Made by a program: the position numbers and the translations under genes
Source: an uncultured Muribaculaceae bacterium
GTDB lineage: Bacteria > Bacteroidota > Bacteroidia > Bacteroidales > Muribaculaceae
Direction of reading: 5' to 3'
Assembly: GCA_947179295.1 (NCBI GenBank)
Contig: CAMXAZ010000010.1
Coordinates: 1-54,813 of the forward strand
Length of the DNA stretch: 54,813 bases
Shown here: positions 33,417 to 41,500 of the stretch, one piece after another
How positions within the stretch are numbered: position 1 is the first letter of the stretch
How the letters are laid out: each line of letters begins with the position of its first letter
The notes under the pieces: generated by a model
Told to the model about the DNA's origin: nothing
Database searches by the model: none
Seen by the model: the letters and a program-made list of their open reading frames with translations, nothing else

Positions 33417-35519
33417 ATGAAAGTAATAATAATCGTATTGAGCTCGGCCCTCGCTTTTTCGCCGTTGATTGCAGTGGCGCAATCAGTAGAGCCGGATTCA
33501 ATTACAATACAAAATCTTAACGAGGTGGTTGTTGAGGCGCAAATGCAGCGCACAAATGCAAAGGTCTCTACCTATATACCGATGGCCCGTCAGAAAAATG
33601 CTGCTCAAAATGCAGTATCACTGTTGTCTCAGATGTCCATTCCACAGATTAGCGTTGACCCGGTTAGTCAGGTCATACAGACTGCCCACGGACAAAATGT
33701 CTCTGTGTTCATTGACTTTGTTCCGGCGACTTCTGAAGACTTGAAGGGCATGAGAACACAGGATGTGAAGAAAGTAGAGTATTATAATCATCCCTCAGAC
33801 GCACGTTTTCAAGGGGCTAAATATGTCATCAACTTTGTAATGCAAAAATACGAATGGGGAGGATATACAAAGCTTAACGCCAACAAATGGTTCGGGGTGA
33901 ATCAAGTTGAAGGTTCTGTCTATTCAAAGATGGCATACAAAAGAATGACATTTGATTTATTTGCCGATGAAATTTATCTGACGAACAGGCATACCGGCCA
34001 GAATTCGGTTGAGAGATTTATGTTTACAGACTTGTATGGAACGGGTGCAAAAGATATTGCCAGAACATCCGAAATGAAATCCGGCCGTTATCGCAATAAT
34101 AGCAATGACATAAGTTTCAGAGCATTGTATACCACAGAGAAGATCCAAATATCAAACAGCATAGCATACAGCCTGACAAATGTGCCTCGAAATGACGTCG
34201 GTAACACCCTGACATACTCGGATGTAATGTTGTTGGCCACAGAGTCATTTACAAAATCTTCTTCAAAAGACTTGGCCTTAAAATACAGCGGAGAGTATTT
34301 CTTTATGCTGTCAAAGCAGGCCGGGCTGAACATAGAAGCAAATTATACATACGGACATAATGATCTAAACTCCGGTTATACTGCACATGATGATCTTTCA
34401 ATTATAAATGATGCAAAGGAGGACATTCATAAATTGAGTGTTTATCTTCATCTCAACTGGGACCCCGACAAGGCCAACCAGCTCTTTACGAATTTCGGTG
34501 TACAGCACGACTGGAATACCATTAACTATTATGGCAATTCTCCATCAGAGCAGAAATATGATGTCGGGATATATTTTCTTGGACAAAATTATCAGCATAT
34601 TTTTAATGAAAAGTGGAATGTCGGAGCGAGCTTGGCGTGGATATGGGAAACAAACAGGATTTCAGGAATCAATGCCGACAATAATTTTCCGCAGACAAAT
34701 ATTAATGCCACATGGTCACCGACTGACAAGCATCAACTTTATCTGACAGCCAATTATGGCTCAATGTTTCCAAACTCATCACAAAAGAGCCCCAACATGC
34801 TTCAGCAGGATGAACTGATGTGGTATCGTGGAACGCCGGAGTTGAAGGATTACAAATACACAAACGTGCTACTGTCATATACATGGTTGCCAAATAACCG
34901 GTGGCAGTTATCGGCAGACGCTTATTTCGGCCTGATAAAGAATAGAATTGTGTCTGTTTATTCTCCCACAGGACCGGATGGCACCATGTTACGTCAATAT
35001 TTCAATGGCGGCAACTATTTTAGCGACTATATCGGAGCCAGTGCGACAGGCAAGTTCTTCGACGGTAAACTTGTAGGAAAATTGCGCCCGCAGTTTTGGA
35101 TTCGCAAAACCACCGGCGAATACGCATGGAGTAGCAATCAACTGACATGCACCGCACAGCTCAATTACTATTTCGGCAACTTTTACATTACCGGCTGGTA
35201 TAAGACTCCAAGTAAATATCAGCAGAACCATAGTGGAATTATCAGTAAGTCTCAGTCAAAATATCAGATTGAAATCGGCTGGGGCAGTAAGGGGTGGAAT
35301 ATAAGTGCGTCAGCTTATAATTTTGCTCATACATCATGGGAGGACCTCAGGGAAACACTGTCAAGCGAATACTATAGCTTTGACCGCACCACATTTGGGA
35401 CTCAATATCATGCGAGATACACTCTTTCTGTATCCTACATCATCGGATATGGTAAAAAAGTCCAGCGTAAAAACGAGATTTCCGGTTCAGGCACTGCCGG
35501 ATCTGCAATCTTGAAATGA
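33417..35519 (+). CDS. Outer membrane beta-barrel, TonB-dependent receptor-like
   Basis: A 700-residue protein with a signal peptide (MKVIIIVLSSALAFSPLIAVAQS), an N-terminal plug-like domain opening with NLNEVVVEAQMQRTNAK and containing FIDFVPATSEDLKGMRTQDVKKVEYYNHPSDARF, and then a long beta-barrel rich in aromatic and alternating residues. This matches the outer membrane beta-barrel family with a TonB plug-like start but without the carboxypeptidase-like N-domain. ATG 33417 starts the signal peptide; open codons upstream (ATG 33369 and earlier) lack secretion character. Base composition is clearly more AT-rich than the neighbours, suggesting recent acquisition. Substrate unknown. It follows the structured RNA and precedes another TonB-dependent receptor by 42 bases. 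Confidence 0.82.
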   Translation: MKVIIIVLSSALAFSPLIAVAQSVEPDSITIQNLNEVVVEAQMQRTNAKVSTYIPMARQKNAAQNAVSLLSQMSIPQISVDPVSQVIQTAHGQNVSVFIDFVPATSEDLKGMRTQDVKKVEYYNHPSDARFQGAKYVINFVMQKYEWGGYTKLNANKWFGVNQVEGSVYSKMAYKRMTFDLFADEIYLTNRHTGQNSVERFMFTDLYGTGAKDIARTSEMKSGRYRNNSNDISFRALYTTEKIQISNSIAYSLTNVPRNDVGNTLTYSDVMLLATESFTKSSSKDLALKYSGEYFFMLSKQAGLNIEANYTYGHNDLNSGYTAHDDLSIINDAKEDIHKLSVYLHLNWDPDKANQLFTNFGVQHDWNTINYYGNSPSEQKYDVGIYFLGQNYQHIFNEKWNVGASLAWIWETNRISGINADNNFPQTNINATWSPTDKHQLYLTANYGSMFPNSSQKSPNMLQQDELMWYRGTPELKDYKYTNVLLSYTWLPNNRWQLSADAYFGLIKNRIVSVYSPTGPDGTMLRQYFNGGNYFSDYIGASATGKFFDGKLVGKLRPQFWIRKTTGEYAWSSNQLTCTAQLNYYFGNFYITGWYKTPSKYQQNHSGIISKSQSKYQIEIGWGSKGWNISASAYNFAHTSWEDLRETLSSEYYSFDRTTFGTQYHARYTLSVSYIIGYGKKVQRKNEISGSGTAGSAILK

Positions 35520-35561
35520 CAATAATGTTTTGTCTGCTAAAGTTCACCTACGTAAAAATTT

Positions 35562-37625
35562 ATGATAGAGAAAATAGGAGTTTTAGGTTTGGTTCTGGTC
35601 TGTGCAACGGTGACAGCTTCGGCTGAGGAGCCAAGTGACAGCATAATGGGTACGGAACTTAATGAGGTTGTTGTCACCGGCAACTCTGCCCGTCAGCGAA
35701 TCAGTAACCCAAGGCTCGGTGCTGAACGGCTTGAACTGTCAAAGATGATACAGGTTCCGGCTTTTGGCGGCGAGGCCGATATCATCAAGTCGATTACATT
35801 GCTTCCCGGTGTCCGCAGCGAGGGTGAAGGCGGTGGCGGATTTGAGGTAAGGGGCGGTAACGCCTATCAGAACCTTGTTCTAGTCGATGGCATATCGCTA
35901 TATAATCCCAGTCATGTGATGGGGATCTTCTCGACTTTCAATGACGATGCTCTCGGAAGCGCTACCCTCTACAAAGGCGCTATCCCGGCTATGTATGGTG
36001 ATGCGACATCTTCGGTACTTGAAACTACCCTCGCTGCCGGGGATATGGAAAATTATCATGGGTCAGCCTCAATCGGAATACTCGCCGCCAAGATCAAGGC
36101 CGAAGGTCCTATTGTGAAAGACAAACTTTCGTTTGCCGTGGCTGCGCGGCGCTCTTACGTGGATGCATTTCTGAAAATAGTTCCGCAATACCGCAGCACA
36201 GTTATGAATTTCTATGATGTGTCGGCCAAGTTGCGCTATTGTCCTTCTCCAAGTCATCTGATCGACGGCACGTTCTTTATCAGCCACGACAACATGGCGG
36301 TTGCCGACCTTATGGGATTATACTGGGGCAATCTCGGCGGATCGGTCAACTGGGTGGCCCGTACCAATGACCGGTTTACATTCACTACAACTGCGGCATT
36401 GACTCATTTCAGTCCTGAAATGACGATGAATATGATGGATGTCAATGAAGCCATGTGGACCTACATCCATAATTACTCCCTCAACGAAAGGATGCGATGG
36501 CAAATATCCGAATGGCACGGACTGGAGTTCGGCCTGCGGTCAGAACTTCTGAAGGTAAAGTCGGCGGAATGGATGCTCAATGCTTCGCGCGAGCGTGAAA
36601 TCAGGTCACTTTGGGAAAACTCTGTCTGGACGGAATATTCCGGATCGTTTGCCGAAAAGATTGATGTCACCGCCGGCCTGCGCCTCAATGTGGCATCAGT
36701 GTTGTCGCAAAATCGCTTCCACGAATTCCAAAGCGCCTATGACATCCCTAATCAGTTTGACGGCAAAACATACATAGAGCTTGAGCCAAGGCTCAATCTG
36801 AAATATAATATCACGCAGCTGCATAACCTGAAGGCCGGATTCGGCATCTCGACTCAGAATCTTCATGCCATACGCTCCAGCGCCACCTCTTTCCCTTTTG
36901 ACCGCTACGCTCTTACATCGGCAGCCGTAAAGCCGGAACGTTCGCTGCAATACGGCATAGGCTACAGCGGCATGACCGGGAACGGCGAGTTTGACTGGTC
37001 GGCCGAAGGTTATTACCGAAGCATGGATAATGTCTACGACTTCAAGGATGGCCGCAGTACCTTCTCTGACATCGCAATCGAAAGCATTATACTTGGAGGG
37101 CGTGGCCGGAGCTACGGGGCGGAGTTCATGTTGCGCAAGAATACAGGACGCCTCACCGGATGGGTCTCCTATACTGTTTCGCGTACAGAGACAAGGATTC
37201 CCGGCATCAATGACGGTCAGTGGTATAATGCCACCAACGACCGCCGTCATGATTTTTCCATCACTGCCATATATAAACTGTCTGACAGCTGGAATCTTTC
37301 CGGCTCTTGGATTTTTATGTCCGGCCAGCCGTTGACGGCTCCTGATGTGAAGTATGAAATCAGCGGCGAGACGTGTTACTACTATTCCAGGAGAAACTCC
37401 TATATGACACCTCCTACCCATCGTCTTGATCTTTCAGCAACCTATACTCATACCGGGAAGAAACTTACATATGAATGGGCATTCGGAATCTATAACACCT
37501 ATTGCCGCTACAATCCGTTTATGGTCTACTTCGAGGATGATGCGTCCAAACCATCCGGAACACGAGCAGTGCTGCATGCAATGTATGGTCTTGTCCCTTC
37601 GGTATCATATACTCTTAAATTCTGA
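35562..37625 (+). CDS. TonB-dependent receptor
   Basis: A 687-residue outer membrane receptor. Signal peptide (MIEKIGVLGLVLVCATVTASA), TonB-box-like segment TELNEVVVTGN (30-41), and a plug domain (about 50-160) with SITLLPGVRSEGEGGGGFEVRGG, LVLVDGISLYNPSH and a conserved IPAMYGDATSSVLE end. The 22-strand barrel follows and ends with an aromatic residue (SYTLKF). It lacks the long carboxypeptidase-like N-domain of SusC proteins. Stop and start overlap with the DUF4249 gene (TGATG), a pairing frequent in Bacteroidetes. Ligand unknown, possibly a siderophore, metal or peptide. Confidence 0.9.
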   Translation: MIEKIGVLGLVLVCATVTASAEEPSDSIMGTELNEVVVTGNSARQRISNPRLGAERLELSKMIQVPAFGGEADIIKSITLLPGVRSEGEGGGGFEVRGGNAYQNLVLVDGISLYNPSHVMGIFSTFNDDALGSATLYKGAIPAMYGDATSSVLETTLAAGDMENYHGSASIGILAAKIKAEGPIVKDKLSFAVAARRSYVDAFLKIVPQYRSTVMNFYDVSAKLRYCPSPSHLIDGTFFISHDNMAVADLMGLYWGNLGGSVNWVARTNDRFTFTTTAALTHFSPEMTMNMMDVNEAMWTYIHNYSLNERMRWQISEWHGLEFGLRSELLKVKSAEWMLNASREREIRSLWENSVWTEYSGSFAEKIDVTAGLRLNVASVLSQNRFHEFQSAYDIPNQFDGKTYIELEPRLNLKYNITQLHNLKAGFGISTQNLHAIRSSATSFPFDRYALTSAAVKPERSLQYGIGYSGMTGNGEFDWSAEGYYRSMDNVYDFKDGRSTFSDIAIESIILGGRGRSYGAEFMLRKNTGRLTGWVSYTVSRTETRIPGINDGQWYNATNDRRHDFSITAIYKLSDSWNLSGSWIFMSGQPLTAPDVKYEISGETCYYYSRRNSYMTPPTHRLDLSATYTHTGKKLTYEWAFGIYNTYCRYNPFMVYFEDDASKPSGTRAVLHAMYGLVPSVSYTLKF

Positions 37626-38437
37626 TGATTATGAAACAATATAGCGTTCCGGCAATGATGTGCATGATGCTCGTGCTCGCATCGTGCGAAAAGGAACTTG
37701 ACTTCAAGTATCACGATATAGAACCGTTGACCGTTATTGAGGCGGAGCTTACTCCTGACGGGGCGAAGGTAGCCATCACCGGTACGACTCCTATGGATGA
37801 GCCGATGGACCGTACACATCTCACGGATGCAGTGGTGACACTGACCGATCTGACTGACGGAACTGTATATGACCTCCATGCAGATTCTGAGGGTTTCTTC
37901 GTTGATCCTACACCGGGAACAGTGGGGCATGACTATCGTTTGGCCGTGGAGAGAGCCGGCTGCCGTTACGAGGCTACCGCCACTATGTATGCGCCGACCG
38001 AGATAGAAAGTCTTGAGTTCAACTGGATCAAAATGCCCTACGATCAGGTGGCTGTGTTTCAGGGACGGTTCTATGACAATGAAGCTACCGAAGGAGAGTG
38101 CTACTGGATAAAACTTTATCGCAACGGAAAGATATATCAGTGGGGCGAGATGGACGACCGCAGTGCAGTGGACGGCATAAGCACTTTCATCACCATGACC
38201 ACCCGCAAGGATACGGATGAAGAGGATGACGACACAGTGCTTTTCGATGGGGACGTGATCACATGCTCAGTCTTGCCGATATCCCGCGCCATGCATGACT
38301 ATCTCGAAGCGTTGAAGAATGACAGCAATGGCCCCGCTATGTTCAGCGGTGACAAATGTCTCGGATATTTCATGGCCACTTCTCCGGTATCAGCTTCCAT
38401 AGTCTTCCGCCCTGATGAAATTCCCGAATACAAATGA
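37625..38437 (+). CDS. DUF4249 domain lipoprotein
   Basis: A 270-residue lipoprotein with lipobox LVLASC (the cysteine at about residue 21) followed by EKELDFKYHD. The rest is beta-rich with an early Ig-like domain (LTDAVVTLTDLTDGTVYDLHADSEGFF) and matches DUF4249, a family regularly encoded next to TonB-dependent receptors. The start overlaps the stop of the receptor gene by one base; ATG 37631 is the alternative start. Probable surface partner of that receptor, by analogy with SusD-type proteins (inference). A hairpin follows at the stop codon. Confidence 0.85.
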   Translation: MIMKQYSVPAMMCMMLVLASCEKELDFKYHDIEPLTVIEAELTPDGAKVAITGTTPMDEPMDRTHLTDAVVTLTDLTDGTVYDLHADSEGFFVDPTPGTVGHDYRLAVERAGCRYEATATMYAPTEIESLEFNWIKMPYDQVAVFQGRFYDNEATEGECYWIKLYRNGKIYQWGEMDDRSAVDGISTFITMTTRKDTDEEDDDTVLFDGDVITCSVLPISRAMHDYLEALKNDSNGPAMFSGDKCLGYFMATSPVSASIVFRPDEIPEYK

Positions 38438-38477
38438 ACCGCACCTCAAAAGCATTGTCAGACTTCTGAGGTGCGGT
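38438..38477. terminator. Hairpin at the end of the DUF4249 gene, convergent with the macroglobulin gene
   Basis: ACCGCACCTCA (38438-38448) pairs with TGAGGTGCGGT (38467-38477). It begins directly after the DUF4249 stop. No T-run is present on the plus strand; on the minus strand TTCATTTG follows. It lies between convergent genes and may serve both. Confidence 0.6.
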
Positions 38478-38529
38478 CAAGGATAGGATCTGTTTCCGGC
38501 TTTGTCGTGGAACCGGATTCCGGAGTCTT

Positions 38530-41500
38530 TTATCTGGCCGGTGTCACTGTGAGCTGAGATCCGGCTGAATGGGCCGAGAGCTGCGGGGCATACTGGCTCT
38601 GGACTGTGGCCAGGCCGCTGGCAAACTGTCCGGCATTGTTTACCCACATGTCATAGCTCAGCACATAGGTGCCTTTGGGAAGATGATCAATGAAAATTCT
38701 TGTTGAAGAGTCGCGGTTTTCGCGGTAGAAGCAGATGCCTTCTGCAAAGATCGGCTCCGGCAACTGTTCAACCGGTTCGAAGCAGGCCGGACGCTCGTCG
38801 ATTATTGTGACGTAATCCATATCGCGGTCTACTTTAAGTGTGAGTGTCACACTGATCCGCTGTCCTACTCTCAGGGTGTCAGCGAAAGATGTGTTGTTTT
38901 CGCCGGCATTGCCTTTGAGCACAAGATTCTTTCCTACAGAAAGCGCCTGGCAGGAGGCCGCCTTGACAGATGTCATGGAGTCAGTGTAGAGATAGAATAC
39001 CGAGCCCCATGCCGGAGAGTTGCCGCTGCGGCTCACTTTAAAATCAGATGGCTTCCCTGCTTTCAGCGTCAGAGGCGCACGGAATGAGCCTGTCAGACGT
39101 TCGATGTCAGACGGTTCAACGGTCTTGCCTCCGACCGAGACTTTGGTGCGGCCGGCCGGGCTGATCCAGTTGCGTGACGTAGACAAGACTGAAGCTATCA
39201 CAGATGATGTGGTGACGGATGTGCCCCAGTCTTTCGCTTCTTTCTGGAGTATCAGCCACTGGCGTATCATGTCTATTTCCTTGCACGACGGATCAATCGC
39301 TGCATAAGCATCGAGAATCAGGGCTGTAGTGCCTGTTTTGCCCATAGACCAGACGGTCATGTTGTCGAGCGACGGCCACCACATTCCTTTTTCTGGCGAT
39401 GTCTCCGCATACTCACTCAGAGAGGCAAGCACATTTCGGGCTACTGACTGATAGGAGTTCCGGTTGAGGATCATCGCGTAGACAGCTTTGTCAAAGACGG
39501 ATGAGGTTTTCCAGTCTGACAATATGCGCTGCACAGTCTTGCCGACTATTTTTGAATCAGCCGCCGGTGCGCCTGAAAGATTGCGGTAGAATCCGCGCAT
39601 ATAGACATATGAGGTGTAATCTCCGTCAGGATACTTGTTGAAATCACGCCTTGTTTCCTTGTCCATCCATTTCAGCGCCGAAATGATCATGGAGTCAAGC
39701 TCGCGTGAGTCCGGGAGGAATCCGAGTTCAAGCAGACGGCCGAAGAGCAGGAGCACATTTTCGGTTGCCCAGGCAGACGCCTCCTTGCCTGACGAATACC
39801 AGGCCCAGCCGCCTCCGTTGCGCTGAAGCTTGCGGAGGGTAGCGATGTTGGCTGTGATTGTCTGTCTGACTGTTTTGCCGTCAAACAGCAGTGCCAGTCG
39901 GCTCATTCGTTCGGTGTCGTTCTTGGCATCTGTCATCCAGGGAGTGGCTGCGAGCAGAACTTGCTTCAGATCTTCGTTGCGCTGGAGCATTGATGTGAGC
40001 ATGCCTCCTGATTTGCTGCTTGAGTTCCATTCTTTGAGTGCTGCGGCAAGATCCGGATTATCCCGCAGGAGGCCTGAGGCTATGGCTGCGGAGAAAATGG
40101 AGGCTGCGGCTTCATTGGCGGTCGAAGCCTCAAGTTCGAGCAGGCCTGGGAGTGCCGTGACCACGTACCATGTCGGGTTGTCACAGTATTGCAGCGTAAT
40201 CCGGGCGTTGTCAGGTGTAACCGGGAGGTCCATTGAAAATTTTTCCTGATCAGGCGCTATATAGAACGGATAGGTGTCAATGACCGGGGTGACAGCCGGG
40301 AGGATGGGCAGCAGGGTCTGCTCGCCGTCAGCAAAGCGGTCAGAAGCTGATTTGATGCGATAACCGACAAGAGGCATGTCAGACGGTGCGATGAACTCTA
40401 TACCGACGGTGGTTGCGCTGCCGGGATTTATCGAATCCGGCCGGCTATAGGTGACGAGCGTACTGCCGTCAGCCGGATTGAACAGCTCGACTGTAGTGCT
40501 TACCGACAGCTTTTCATCGCTGCCGTTCATGACGGAAGCTTCGATAAAGACCTTGTCGCCAACGCGCAGGAAGCGTGGAAGGTTGGGCTGGACCATGACC
40601 GGTTTGGAGGCAGTGACCTCAGACATGAAAGTCGTTGAAAGCAACGAGTCGGTGAATGCCACGGCCCGGAGTCCCCAGGTTGTATTGGCGTTTGGAACGG
40701 TGAATGTCAGTGACAGACGTCCGTCAGCGGCGGTTTCAAGCATCGGTTTGAAGAAGGCGAGCGGGACTTCCCGGTCTCTGAATGTGAAAGGAGCCTCTCC
40801 GGCTGATTTTTGCTCAGCCCCTGATCCGCTTTCTGCGATGCTTTCTTCATCATAGGCTATGTTGTCAGCCATTTTGGCTGCGGTCATATAATTTGTGGCT
40901 GATGTCACGGCGGCTCCGCAGTCCATAGCTGCTTCTTCAACAACAACCTCTTCGGAGTGTTCTCTGACAACATTTAATTCATCAACGGCTTTAATGCTGC
41001 GGGAGCCATAGAGACTTGCACCGCGGATGCGGATGCCGCTTGTGGTCACGAACCGGTCGAAAACAGGGAGCCCATAGGTGTCGAAGGCCGGATAGGTGAT
41101 ATTGTTTTCAGCCAGAAGTTTGCCTGGGCGATAGTAGACGCTCTGATATTCTTTGGCATCAAGATTTGGCTGAGACCATCTGAACGAATAGCCTCCGCCC
41201 CAGGATGTAGACGGTATGAAATCCCAGTCTGTTTTTGCAAGTGCGTCAAGTGCGGTGTTATACATGTCCATAATGACAGCCGACTGCCGGCCCTGGCCTG
41301 ACCGGTCTGTGACACGGAATGTCCAGGTCTCTTCCGATCCGGGTATGGTGCGGTCGCGGAAAGATTCTGCAACGAAGTGTATGGACTTGGCTCTGACGTC
41401 GCGTCTGAGGGTAAGAGTAGCCGATTCATTCCGGTAGTTGCCGGTGAGGGCGATCCTGACAGTGGCCGATTCGAGCCCGTCGGGCAGATGCAGATTCAGG

